This document shows positions 24,592-33,358 of a stretch of DNA of 64,000 nucleotides, piece by piece; position 1 is the stretch's first letter; the number at the start of each line of letters is the position of its first letter. Position numbers and translations under genes: made by a program. The DNA lies in contig NZ_BMNC01000004.1 in NCBI RefSeq assembly GCF_014646255.1, positions 388,480 through 452,479 on the forward strand, written 5' to 3'. The notes under the pieces are model-generated. The model was not told the origin of the DNA, searched no databases, and worked only from the letters and a program-made list of their open reading frames with translations. Source of the DNA: Lentzea pudingi (lineage in GTDB: Bacteria; Actinomycetota; Actinomycetes; Mycobacteriales; Pseudonocardiaceae).

Positions 24592-24608
24592 ACCCGTATG
24601 TTTCGGAT
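24592..24608. promoter_or_regulatory. Copy of ACCCGTATGTTTCG motif
   Basis: ACCCGTATGTTTCGGAT in the divergent region of the MFS gene (minus) and the TetR gene (plus). It is identical over 14 bases to the site at 17188, and is preceded by GCTAAAT as at 27 kb. Confidence 0.6.
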
Positions 24609-24710
24609 GGTTGATCCTGCTGTGACGGCGATCGCATGTCAACCCGCAATTCGTTCACGGAACGGGGTGCGCGGGTCTCAAACAGAGCGCCCACTCTTTT
24701 TGGATGCTAG

Positions 24711-24740
24711 TCTCAAACGGAGCGAGCGTTCTGTTTGAGA
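24711..24740. promoter_or_regulatory. TetR operator with outer TCTCAAAC/GTTTGAGA arms
   Basis: An imperfect palindrome: 15-base halves share TCTCAAAC and most of the inner bases. A third half-site, TCTCAAACAGAGCGC, lies at 24676-24690. The cluster ends 19 bases before the preferred start of the TetR gene. Confidence 0.62.
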
Positions 24741-24759
24741 TGCTGTGAGGGAGGCGTCG

Positions 24760-25350
24760 TTGCCCAAGCTCAGCCAGGCCCGTCAAGAGTTGCGCCGTCA
24801 ACAGATCCTCCAAGCGGCGATGCGCTGCTTTGTGCGCAACGGCATGGGACGGACCTCGGTCGCGGACATCACGGCAGAGTCCGGACTGTCCGCCGGGTCG
24901 ATCTACACGCACTTCGCCAGCAAGGCCGAGATCGTCCAGGCCACCGCACAGGACCTGCTGGAGCGACGGCTGACAGCTCTCGCGGGTTTCGTCGGCGAGG
25001 CGCGTTTGCCGAGTCCGGCGCAGTTGCTGCGGCATCTCGCAGACGGCATCAGTCGCGACGAGGCGCGGGTCGGTTTGCAGGCGTGGGGAGAGGCGACGAC
25101 CGATCCCGTCATGTGCGGCAACGTCGTGGCTACCACGGATGGCATGCGTGATGCGATCGCCGCTCATTGTGAGGTCTGGCTCGTCGCGGTGAAGGGGCAC
25201 GAAGCATCAGTCGCCCGCTCCCGCGCTGCCGGGCTCGCCGCCCAGCTCATGGCCGTCTACCAAGGGCTCATCGTTCGAAAAGCGCTGTTCGGCACGACCG
25301 ACGCTGCCGATGAAACCTTCATCGCCGACGCGGCCGACAGGTTCGCCTGA
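24760..25350 (+). CDS. TetR-family transcriptional regulator
   Basis: A 196-residue repressor. The TetR helix-turn-helix occupies residues 8-55: LRRQQILQAAMRCFVRNGMG, RTSVADITAESGLSAGSIYT, HFASKAEIV. I chose TTG 24760 because GAGGGAGG lies 5 bases before it; GTG 24745 in the same frame lacks such spacing. Three TCTCAAAC half-sites directly upstream suggest autoregulation. The small membrane protein at 25397 follows in the same direction and is its probable target. Confidence 0.88.
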   Translation: MPKLSQARQELRRQQILQAAMRCFVRNGMGRTSVADITAESGLSAGSIYTHFASKAEIVQATAQDLLERRLTALAGFVGEARLPSPAQLLRHLADGISRDEARVGLQAWGEATTDPVMCGNVVATTDGMRDAIAAHCEVWLVAVKGHEASVARSRAAGLAAQLMAVYQGLIVRKALFGTTDAADETFIADAADRFA

Positions 25351-25396
25351 TCTCACCCCGTGCCGAGCGGCATCTACGCTGCCAGAAAGGAAACTG

Positions 25397-25963
25397 ATGA
25401 CTCGCGCCTACGATCCACGCCTCAGTTTCAGGATCATCGCGATCCTGCCGATCATCTTGTTCGTCCCGTCGCTCGTCTCCTTCGCCATCAGCGAACCGGG
25501 AGTGGTCTGGCCTGAGTGCTCAGGCGTTTTCTTCCATCTGGCGATCCTCTTGCTGGTCTCCCGGTTGGACGCACCCAACTGGGCCAAGGCGGCTGGCTAC
25601 AGCTGGATCACGCTTGACGTGCTCACCGGCATCATGTCGATCAACGGCGTGGCGCATGACATCACGTGGCCGATCCGCTTGGGCGGCCACGTCTTCGCAG
25701 GCGTGTGGATTGCGGTCGCTTCAGCTTGTGCGAGCCGGCAGATCATCCGCGTCGTCGGCATCGTCACTGGCGTCTGGCTCGGTGGTTACTCCTTCGTCGC
25801 CGACATCGCGCCCGACTTCGTTCTTTACCCCAGTGCCCTTCTGATCATCGTCTGGTTCGCCTTACTGGCGGACATGTACGACGCGACGAGCGCTTCGGAA
25901 CGCTCTCCGCTCAGTCCACACGGGAAGAGGCACTGGCCTAAGTGGATGGTCGCGGTCAGTTAG
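25397..25963 (+). CDS. Six-helix membrane protein of unknown function
   Basis: A 188-residue integral membrane protein with about six hydrophobic segments (IIAILPIILFVPSLVSFAI, FFHLAILLLVS, YSWITLDVLTGIMSI, GGHVFAGVWIAVASACA, VVGIVTGVWLGGYSFV, LLIIVWFALLADMY) and a short basic C-terminal tail. I do not recognise a family. It follows the TetR gene by 46 bases with ribosome site AGAAAGGAA, so they probably form an operon; an efflux or stress role would fit but is not shown. Its 3' end overlaps the convergent quinone oxidoreductase gene by 8 bases. Confidence 0.75.
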   Translation: MTRAYDPRLSFRIIAILPIILFVPSLVSFAISEPGVVWPECSGVFFHLAILLLVSRLDAPNWAKAAGYSWITLDVLTGIMSINGVAHDITWPIRLGGHVFAGVWIAVASACASRQIIRVVGIVTGVWLGGYSFVADIAPDFVLYPSALLIIVWFALLADMYDATSASERSPLSPHGKRHWPKWMVAVS

Positions 25964-27005
25964 TCTCCTGCTGAGCGGGCGAGGCGGCCCCATCAGGCAC
26001 GACGACGTACTTCTCGTGCGATGAGTCAGCCTGGGCCGCCCAGGCTGCCGGAAGTTGCTCCAGCGCGATCCTGCGGACATCGAGACGCAACTCGTCCCGG
26101 CGAATGGCGGTCCACAGCCAGCTCAGCACATCGTGCTTCTCCTGGAACGGGATGTGCAGGCCGGCAAAGCCAGACAGTGTCAACTGCTTGCCCCGCAACA
26201 GTCCCGCTGGCACCTGCGCGGTAGCCCCGGCGGCGTTGCCGATGTTGACCACGCGTGCACGCGGCGCACATACCTGCAGCGCGGCCTCGAGCGGTGGCCC
26301 GTACACGCCATCGAGAACGACATCCACCGCTCCGGTCACCGCCAACAACCTGTCTGCCAGCTCATCTGCAGTTTCGTCGGCGCGCAACTCGACGACGGCG
26401 TCCGCGCCAAGGCCGCGCAACTGTGCCAGTGCTGCGCGGTTGCGTCCTACGCCGATCACGCGACCAGCTCCGCTTCGGTGCGCGATCTGGACAGCGATCT
26501 TGCCGACCGTGCCGGTCGCTCCCAGCACCAGAACCGCGTCCCCTGGGCGAAGGCCGCCTATCTCGATCAGAGGTGCGAACGCGGCAACGCCAGCGTTGCC
26601 GACGGCCGCGGCCAGAACGGGATCGACTCCATCGGGCAACGCCAGCAGGTTGTCGTCGGCAACCAGGACCTGCGCGGCGAAGGTACCCGGAGTTCTCGGA
26701 GAGGCGTGGCACTCCGCGTACATCAGGGTTCCTGGTGGGTAGCGGTCGGAGTCGAGCACGGCGCCGACGCACTCGCTGCCGGGGACGTACGGAGCGCCGT
26801 GCATGGAGTGGAACGTGCCTGAGGCGATGGCCAAGTCCAGAGGATTCAACGGAGCGGGCACTACAGAGAGCAACGTTGTGCCTGATGTCCGCGTTGGTTC
26901 CGGTACCGAGCCCAGTCGCGGCTGTGCGCCGGGAGCAGTGACGATTGCCGCTGGCATCTTGCCGCGCCCGTTGGTTGTTCCTGTGGCGTCACCAACTTCG
27001 GTCAT
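25956..27005 (-). CDS. Zinc-independent alcohol dehydrogenase-like (quinone oxidoreductase) protein
   Basis: A 349-residue MDR-superfamily reductase. It has a GroES-like N-terminal half (APLNPLDLAIASG, YVPGSECVG) and a Rossmann half with VLVLGATGTVGKIAVQIA, the AxxGxxG NADPH site of quinone-oxidoreductase and enoyl-reductase types. Structural-zinc cysteines are absent. It would reduce a quinone or enone with NADPH. It is closely paralogous to the gene at 36803; the two bracket the 27-36 kb catabolic operon in the same orientation and share an upstream motif. Confidence 0.88.
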   Translation of the reverse strand: MTEVGDATGTTNGRGKMPAAIVTAPGAQPRLGSVPEPTRTSGTTLLSVVPAPLNPLDLAIASGTFHSMHGAPYVPGSECVGAVLDSDRYPPGTLMYAECHASPRTPGTFAAQVLVADDNLLALPDGVDPVLAAAVGNAGVAAFAPLIEIGGLRPGDAVLVLGATGTVGKIAVQIAHRSGAGRVIGVGRNRAALAQLRGLGADAVVELRADETADELADRLLAVTGAVDVVLDGVYGPPLEAALQVCAPRARVVNIGNAAGATAQVPAGLLRGKQLTLSGFAGLHIPFQEKHDVLSWLWTAIRRDELRLDVRRIALEQLPAAWAAQADSSHEKYVVVPDGAASPAQQETN

Positions 27006-27138
27006 GCCTGCCTCCAGCGACGGGTGGTGGGACGAGGTTGCTCAGTGATCAGGCGAGTGCGCGGACCGGCCCAGGAGGGCTGACACTCGACGCATCTGAA
27101 CTTGACAGACGGTCACGGCCGGATCAGAGTAGCAAAAG

Positions 27139-27157
27139 ACACGAAACATACGGGTGT
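27139..27157. promoter_or_regulatory. Reversed ACCCGTATGTTTCG motif
   Basis: ACACGAAACATACGGGTGT, with outer ACAC/GTGT arms, in the divergent region of the quinone oxidoreductase (minus) and the CocE operon (plus). On the minus strand it contains ACCCGTATGTTTCG exactly. Confidence 0.6.
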
Positions 27158-27190
27158 TTTAGCTCGGTCCTCGACGATGAGGGAAGTGCA

Positions 27191-29500
27191 ATGGTGCGTG
27201 AGGGAAGGGTCGCCGGACCCATCGCCGGCTTGCGGTTCGAGACGCCCACCTGTTCAGGTGTGACCGACCACGCGGGCACTTTTCAGTTCCGCAACGGGGA
27301 GATCGTCACGTTCTTCGTCGGCAAGGTCGTGGTTGGCACGGCACGCGGCGCGGAGAGGCTGACTGTCGCCGACCTCGTGGCGAGAGTGGACGGGAGTCTC
27401 TCCAAGGTCGCTGATCCCGGGCTGACCAACATCGCCCGATTCCTGCTGACACTTGATGACGACGGCAATCCGGACAACGGGATCACCCTGACGGCCGAGA
27501 TCCACGAGTTCGTGGGAGATCGGGCCATCGACTTCCGCTACCGGATCATGTCCCTGCCCGGCGCCCCGATCGATCCGGTTCAGGCGTTCACCGATGATCC
27601 CGTTGTCGTGCAACTCTTGCAGGACCTGAACGAGGCGAAGGTGTTCACGGGCTCGACGCCACGAGGGCTCGCCTCCGCTGCCGCGGCGCGCAACGAGGTG
27701 CGTCGCAACATTCTCGGCATCCGTCGCTACCGTGACGTGAAGATCCCTCTGCGCAACGGGTCCTTCGTCTACGCGGACGTCTTCCGCCCGGACAACGACG
27801 AGCCGGTTCCGGTCGTGATGAACCTCGGTGTCTACGGACGGGCGTTCGTCCATCACTCCATCGACGGTGACGAGGCCGCCGAGCACCACGAGGTGATGGA
27901 GGACCGGTACTTCCTCGGTAACCCGGACGGGTACGAGTACGAGAACCACGAAAGCATCAACACGGCCACCTGGATCCCGCGAGGCTATGCCCTCGTCCGA
28001 GTCGATGGCCCTGGAGCGGGCAAAAGCCCCGGCACTCTGGGGATCTGGGGCATCGAGGAAGCCGAGGCCTTCTACGACGCGATCGAGTGGGCCGGTGTTC
28101 AGCCCTGGTCGAACGGGAACATCGGTCTGTGGGGGATGTCCTACTACGCGGTCAACCAGCACGCGGTAGCCAGTCTCCGTCCGCCGCACCTGAAGGCGAT
28201 GATCGCGATCGGGACGGACACCGACCTCTACGAGGAGCTCGCGTACACCGGCGGCATCTTCAACGAGGAGTTCTTCCCCGGCTGGTTCGCCAACGGCATC
28301 GTCCCGGCGATCGTGGGCGACATCGACGCGAAGGACTTCCTCGCCGCGGCAAAGGCGAATCCCTTCAAGGACTCCGATCCCTCGCTGATCTTCGGGCCGC
28401 GCTCCGAGGTGCTCATGAGCCCGGAAATGAGCGACGTGTCCGTGCCACTGTGGACGGTCGCCGCGACCGCACATCCAGGCAATTTCCACCAGCTCGGCAG
28501 CAGCGAGACCTTCCTCAACACGCCCACGCCGAACAAGAAGATCGACTTCTGGGAGGACTGGTTCCTCAAGTCGTACTCCGCCGCTGCGGTCGAGGACCAC
28601 GTGGCGTTCTTCGACCACTGGCTCAAGGGTGTCGACAACGGGATCATGGACACCCCTCCGGTCCGCATGGAGATCCGCACCGGCCGCGGCACCTCGTATC
28701 TGCAAGAAGAGAACGAGTGGCCGATCGCCCGCACCCAGTACGTCAAGTGGTACCTCGACGCGACTCCCTCGGAGTGGAACGGGCTCACCGGCTGCGACTA
28801 CGTGCTGCGCCTCGAGCAGAGTGCTCCCGAGCACGCGGGAGAGGTGACCTACTCGGCCGAGGTGGACAGTTCCACCGCCTTCTCCGCCGGTATCGACATC
28901 GCGGAATTCCGCAGGCGTGCGGCTCAGACAGCCGCGCAGCTCGCTGCCACCGCGTCCGCGCCGTGCTCCCCAGGAGCGACGTTCGTCAGCGCACCCTTCG
29001 AGGACGACACCATCCTCGCCGGCTACAGCAAGCTCGTCGTCTGGGTGTCCTCCACCAGTGAAGACATGGACATCTTCGTGTCTCTGCGCGTGCTCGACGA
29101 GAACGACCACGAGGTCGACTTCTGCGGGCCGGCGCTCATCCCTGGCATCTCCACCCGGTTCTACCCGCTGGCCAAGGGCTGGCTCAAGGTCTCGCACCGC
29201 AAGCTGGACCCCGAGCGGTCGACCGAGTTCCGACCGAAGCACACCCACCTGCGCGCGGACCACGCGCCGCTGCAGAACGGCGAGATCGTGCCGGTGGAGG
29301 TGGAGATCATCCCGAACACCGGCCTGATCCGAAAAGGACAGCGTCTGCGCGTCGACATCGAGCCCTACACAGGCGCCGGGCACGGGATGCGTCACACCTA
29401 CGACGCGACCTACCACGACGGGGCGCAGAACACGATCTTCACCGGCGCGCAGTACCCGAGCTACGTGCAGCTGCCGGTCCTGCCGCCCGCCGGTCCATGA
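27191..29500 (+). CDS. CocE/NonD-family hydrolase with N-terminal extension
   Basis: A 769-residue protein. Residues 1-150 form an extra domain (PIAGLRFETPTCSGVTDHAG, NGEIVTFFVGKVVVG, GLTNIARFLLTLDDDGNPDN), resembling the N-terminal module of some secreted bacterial esterases, but no signal peptide is present here. Residues about 170-560 are the S15 alpha/beta-hydrolase core with nucleophile motif GMSYYA (Ser317). The C-terminal jelly-roll ends the protein. It would cleave an ester or amide of the incoming compound. It is the first gene of the operon 27191-35731. ATG 27191 has GAGGGAAG just upstream. The paralog at 10162 lacks the extension. Confidence 0.84.
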   Translation: MVREGRVAGPIAGLRFETPTCSGVTDHAGTFQFRNGEIVTFFVGKVVVGTARGAERLTVADLVARVDGSLSKVADPGLTNIARFLLTLDDDGNPDNGITLTAEIHEFVGDRAIDFRYRIMSLPGAPIDPVQAFTDDPVVVQLLQDLNEAKVFTGSTPRGLASAAAARNEVRRNILGIRRYRDVKIPLRNGSFVYADVFRPDNDEPVPVVMNLGVYGRAFVHHSIDGDEAAEHHEVMEDRYFLGNPDGYEYENHESINTATWIPRGYALVRVDGPGAGKSPGTLGIWGIEEAEAFYDAIEWAGVQPWSNGNIGLWGMSYYAVNQHAVASLRPPHLKAMIAIGTDTDLYEELAYTGGIFNEEFFPGWFANGIVPAIVGDIDAKDFLAAAKANPFKDSDPSLIFGPRSEVLMSPEMSDVSVPLWTVAATAHPGNFHQLGSSETFLNTPTPNKKIDFWEDWFLKSYSAAAVEDHVAFFDHWLKGVDNGIMDTPPVRMEIRTGRGTSYLQEENEWPIARTQYVKWYLDATPSEWNGLTGCDYVLRLEQSAPEHAGEVTYSAEVDSSTAFSAGIDIAEFRRRAAQTAAQLAATASAPCSPGATFVSAPFEDDTILAGYSKLVVWVSSTSEDMDIFVSLRVLDENDHEVDFCGPALIPGISTRFYPLAKGWLKVSHRKLDPERSTEFRPKHTHLRADHAPLQNGEIVPVEVEIIPNTGLIRKGQRLRVDIEPYTGAGHGMRHTYDATYHDGAQNTIFTGAQYPSYVQLPVLPPAGP

Positions 29501-29560
29501 GCGGCACAACGGCAACGCGGCCACGCACTACCGAACATCAGCAGCAGAGGTGATCAACAC

Positions 29561-30793
29561 ATGGCGACTCCCAGCACCACGCAGGTCGATCGGCCGCGAG
29601 CTCAGGACATCCTCGCCCACATCGCGGAGATGACGCCCTGGTTGCGCGAGCACCAGGCCGAGACCGAACACCAGCGCCGCGTTCCCCAGGAGACCGTCGA
29701 ACGTCTCGACAAGATCGGCATCTTCAGCCTGACCACGCCGACGCGCTACGGGGGCGCCGAGTTCACCACCCGCGAGACGCACGACATCTTCCGGGCACTC
29801 GCATCCGGCTGCGGCGCGACCGCCTGGGTGGTGTGGGCCGCCGCCGGCGGGAACCTGTGGAGCTGCGCCTTCCCCGAGGACGTCATCGCGCCGGTGTACG
29901 AGTCACCGTGGGTGGGCAACCGGACGTTCGCTCTCGGCGGCACGAGCCGACGCATGTCCGGTACCGCGCGCAAGGTCGACGGTGGCTGGATGATCAAGGG
30001 CGTCTGGCCGTTCGCCACCGGCAGCGTCCACGCCTCGCACGGCTACCTCGCGGTCTTCTACGACGAGACCGACGACTCCAAGGTGGGCATGGCGCTCATC
30101 CCCAAGGACCAGCTCATCGCTCGTGACGACTGGGACGCCATGGGTCTGGCCGGTACCGGTAGCCAGACCGTGGCGACCGACGGCGAACTGTTCGTGCCGG
30201 ACGAGCGCTTCAGCACCCCTGCGCGACTCGCGGAGCAGATCGAGGAACTCACCAAGCAGGGACTCGGCCCGGCGCGCGGCGGCATCGTCCGCTCGCTCAT
30301 CTGTGGTGCGGGGCTTGCGCTCGGCATGGCCGATCAGGCGATGGAGGTGTTCCTCGCCAACATCGGCAGGCGCAGCTTGCCCTACTCGCCGTACGCAAGG
30401 CAGCTCGACGCACCGGTCGCCCATCACACCGTGGGTCGCGCCTACGCCCAGATCCGCGCCGCCGGTCGCGTCGCGGACGCGGCGATCGCCGAGCTCGACC
30501 GCTTCCAGAACGAAGGCACAGACCCCTCGGAACTGGAAGCACTGAAGCTGCACACCGACGCCGCCTACATCTGGGATGCGTGCGGTTCCGCGGTCGAGAC
30601 GCTGTTCCGGGCCTCTGGAGCATCGGTGATCATCAAGCGCAACCCGCTGCAGCTGATCACCCGCAACTGCCTGGCCGGCAGCACGCACGCGGCCAACCAC
30701 CTCGACACCTGGCTGGAGAACATCGGCCGGACGCTGTGCGGCGCCGACGCGGCGCCGCTGTCCACCAGCGTCCTGGAACGTCCGAAGGCCTGA
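29561..30793 (+). CDS. Acyl-CoA dehydrogenase-type flavin monooxygenase (oxygenase component)
   Basis: A 410-residue protein of the acyl-CoA dehydrogenase fold, HsaA/C2-like: LTTPTRYGGAEFTTRETHDI in the helical domain, KVDGGWMIKGVWPFATGS and LAGTGSQTVATDGELFVPDE in the beta domain, and a C-terminal helical bundle with RNPLQLITRNCLAGSTHAAN. It would oxygenate the substrate with FMNH2 or FADH2 provided by the flavin reductase encoded 24 bases downstream. It is second in its operon; the spacing and order are those of a two-component monooxygenase. A paralog is at 18959. Confidence 0.9.
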   Translation: MATPSTTQVDRPRAQDILAHIAEMTPWLREHQAETEHQRRVPQETVERLDKIGIFSLTTPTRYGGAEFTTRETHDIFRALASGCGATAWVVWAAAGGNLWSCAFPEDVIAPVYESPWVGNRTFALGGTSRRMSGTARKVDGGWMIKGVWPFATGSVHASHGYLAVFYDETDDSKVGMALIPKDQLIARDDWDAMGLAGTGSQTVATDGELFVPDERFSTPARLAEQIEELTKQGLGPARGGIVRSLICGAGLALGMADQAMEVFLANIGRRSLPYSPYARQLDAPVAHHTVGRAYAQIRAAGRVADAAIAELDRFQNEGTDPSELEALKLHTDAAYIWDACGSAVETLFRASGASVIIKRNPLQLITRNCLAGSTHAANHLDTWLENIGRTLCGADAAPLSTSVLERPKA

Positions 30794-30817
30794 GCAGCGA
30801 ACGACGAAGAAGGCAGC

Positions 30818-32023
30818 ATGTCCGAATCCATCGACCCGCAGCACTTCCGCCATGTGCTGGGTCATTTCCCCACGGGTGTCGCCGCCGTGACCTCGTGTGA
30901 CGGCTCCGGGGCCCCGGTGGGAATGACGGTCGGGTCCTTCGTCTCCGTCTCCCTGTCACCTCCGCTGGTGGCGTTCCTGCCTGGAAAGCAGTCGCGCACG
31001 TCCGCACAGATCCTCCAGAGTGGACGGTTCTGCATCAACGTGCTGGGAGCCCACCAGGAGTCGGCTTCCCGCGCGTTCGCCACCGGAGGCGACCGCAAGT
31101 TCGACGGCCTCGACTGGACGATGTCGTCCAGCGCCCTGCCACGCCTCGACAGCGCCGTCGCGTGGATTGAGTGCACGGTCGACGCGGTCCACGACGCCGG
31201 CGATCACGACATCGTCGTCGGCCGGGTCACGTCCCTTGACGCGGCGGGACCGTCTTTGCCTCTCCTGTTCTTCCAGGGCGGCTACGGACGCTTCTCCCCG
31301 CTGTCGCTTGCGGCAGCGGGGGAGCCCGACCTCATCGAGCACCTGAAGCTGGTCGACGTCGCGCGACCGGTCATGGAAGAGGTGGCAGATCAGCACGACG
31401 TGGAATGCCTGGCCTCCGCCGCGGTCGGCGAGGAGATCGTCCTGCTGGCCACCGCGGGCAGGCCTGCTGGTGGCCGTGCCTACAGCCGGGTCGGTCAACG
31501 GTTGCCGCACATCCCTCCGCTGGGAACCGCGCTCGTGGCCTGGTCTGACAAGGCGACACAGGCGTGGATGGCGCGTGCCGGCGGGTCGCCGTCGTTGTGC
31601 TGGGGCCACGATCCCCAGCAGCTGGTCGATCGTGTGCGTGCGCGCGGCTGGTCGGTCGCGACGTGGAGCGACAGCCTGCGCAAGCTCGAGTCCACCGTCG
31701 ACGAAACCACGCTCAACGGACTGACTCCGCACGGCCGCCTGGCGATCCGGCAACTGATCGGACAGCTCGGCGGCGAGCACGAGCCCGACGACCTGCAAGA
31801 CCGGAGTCGGGAGTACAGCATCCGCAGCGTGTCCGTTCCGGTGTTCGACGCGCGGCAGCAGGTCGTCATGCAGCTCACTGTCGACGGCTTGCCGCTTGAT
31901 GCCAACCACGCCGATGTCGATCGGTACGTCGCGCGTCTGATGACCGCGGCCGAGACCGTTTCCCGTGCTCTGCCCGGCGCAGACGCAACAGCACCCGCTG
32001 CCTCGGTGAAAAGGAACCATTGA
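30818..32023 (+). CDS. Flavin reductase fused to IclR-type effector-binding domain
   Basis: A 401-residue fusion. Residues 1-165 are a flavin reductase-like split barrel (FRHVLGHFPTGVAAVTSCDG, GMTVGSFVSVSLSPPLVAFL, GRFCINVLG). Residues about 175-390 match the IclR ligand domain (VGQRLPHIPPLGTALVAW, REYSIRSVSVPVFDARQQVV, YVARLMTAAETVSRAL) without any helix-turn-helix. It should reduce FMN with NADH for the adjacent oxygenase. The sensor domain may make reduction depend on substrate, as the C-terminal MarR-like domain does in the p-HPA hydroxylase reductase of Acinetobacter; that parallel is inference. Its stop overlaps the next ATG. Confidence 0.87.
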   Translation: MSESIDPQHFRHVLGHFPTGVAAVTSCDGSGAPVGMTVGSFVSVSLSPPLVAFLPGKQSRTSAQILQSGRFCINVLGAHQESASRAFATGGDRKFDGLDWTMSSSALPRLDSAVAWIECTVDAVHDAGDHDIVVGRVTSLDAAGPSLPLLFFQGGYGRFSPLSLAAAGEPDLIEHLKLVDVARPVMEEVADQHDVECLASAAVGEEIVLLATAGRPAGGRAYSRVGQRLPHIPPLGTALVAWSDKATQAWMARAGGSPSLCWGHDPQQLVDRVRARGWSVATWSDSLRKLESTVDETTLNGLTPHGRLAIRQLIGQLGGEHEPDDLQDRSREYSIRSVSVPVFDARQQVVMQLTVDGLPLDANHADVDRYVARLMTAAETVSRALPGADATAPAASVKRNH

Positions 32024-33267
32024 TGACGTGTGCAGGCTCTTCGAATACACCCCGTTCAGCGACCGAGGGGCCGCTCAGCGAGCTGCTCGTGGTGGATCTG
32101 AGCCGCGCCGTGGCGGGGCCTCACGCCACGATGATGCTTGGTGACCTCGGTGCGAGGGTGATCAAGGTGGAGGCTCCGGGCACCGGCGATGACGCCCGTG
32201 GCTGGGGGCCGCCGTTCATGACCACCGAGGGGCAGGAGCAGGAGTCGACGTACTTCCTCTCGGTCAATCGGAACAAGGAGTCGATCTGCCTCGACCTGAA
32301 GGCGGCCGCCGACATCGAGGTGCTCGAAGGACTGGTTCGCCGTGCCGACGTCCTGGTGGAGAACTTCCGCACCGGCGTGATGGACCGGCTGGGACTCGGC
32401 GCCGCACGACTGGCCGAGCTCAACCCGCAGTTGGTGATCCTGTCGATCACAGGGTTCGGCCACGACGGACCTGAAGGCGGCCGGCCAGGCTACGACCAGA
32501 TCGCCCAGGGCGAGTCCGGGCTCATGTCGGTGACCGGATCCGGCCCTGACGACCCGCAGAAGCTCGGCACTCCCATCTGCGATCTGCTCTCCGGGATGTA
32601 CGGCGCCTACGGCGTTCTCGCCGCACTGCACGAACGCGCTCACACCGGTCGCGGCCAGCACGTGCGTACCTCATTACTCGCCGCCGCTGTTGGCGTGCAC
32701 GCGTTCCAGGGCACGCGCTGGACCGTTGCCGGCGAGGTGGGACGAGCGGCCGGTAACCACCACCCTGCCATCGCTCCCTACGGTCTCTTCCGCTGCGCCG
32801 ACGGGTCGGTCCAGATCGCGGTCGGTACGGAAGCGCAGTGGCGCAAGTTCTGCAACAGCTTCGGACTTGACCCGGCCTTCCCGGGGCTCTCCTCGAACCC
32901 CGAGCGGGTCGCCCGGCGCGAAGAGCTCATCGCTCTGGTGGAAAAGGCTTTCTCGACGTGGAACGCCGCGGACCTGCTCGACCGGTTGAACGAGGTCGGT
33001 GTCCCCGCGGGCAAAGTGCGCAGCCTCGACGAGGTGTACACCTGGGACCAGACGCGAAGCCAGGGCCTGCTCGTCGACGTCGACCACGACAGCCTGGGGA
33101 AGATCACCCTTCCCGGCCCGCCCTTGCGGTTCTTCGAGCCATCGGGGGCTGAACGCACCCGAACCGGCCACCGCGCGCCCCCGAGGCTCGACCAGCACGG
33201 CCGTGCCGTCCGCTCCTGGATCAGCGATCGAACGGACCCGCAAGCGGTCTCGACGAACGAGCACTGA
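32023..33267 (+). CDS. CaiB/BaiF family CoA-transferase
   Basis: A 414-residue class III CoA-transferase: LLVVDLSRAVAGPHATMMLG, LGARVIKVEAPGTGDDAR, NRNKESICLDLK, and GTPICDLLSGMYGAYGVLAAL, where the Asp is at the position of the acyl-CoA carrier residue. It moves CoA between acyl-CoA and a carboxylate and would activate a pathway acid. The ATG overlaps the preceding stop by one base (TGATG), and AAGGA lies about 8 bases upstream. Fourth gene of the 27-36 kb operon. Confidence 0.92.
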   Translation: MTCAGSSNTPRSATEGPLSELLVVDLSRAVAGPHATMMLGDLGARVIKVEAPGTGDDARGWGPPFMTTEGQEQESTYFLSVNRNKESICLDLKAAADIEVLEGLVRRADVLVENFRTGVMDRLGLGAARLAELNPQLVILSITGFGHDGPEGGRPGYDQIAQGESGLMSVTGSGPDDPQKLGTPICDLLSGMYGAYGVLAALHERAHTGRGQHVRTSLLAAAVGVHAFQGTRWTVAGEVGRAAGNHHPAIAPYGLFRCADGSVQIAVGTEAQWRKFCNSFGLDPAFPGLSSNPERVARREELIALVEKAFSTWNAADLLDRLNEVGVPAGKVRSLDEVYTWDQTRSQGLLVDVDHDSLGKITLPGPPLRFFEPSGAERTRTGHRAPPRLDQHGRAVRSWISDRTDPQAVSTNEH

Positions 33268-33358
33268 CCGTTCCCCATGTCCGCGCCGTCCGGACACGAA
33301 AGCCACTACGCCCCAACCGAATCCCGTTGCTCACGGCTGATCGCCAAGGACCTCTCTG

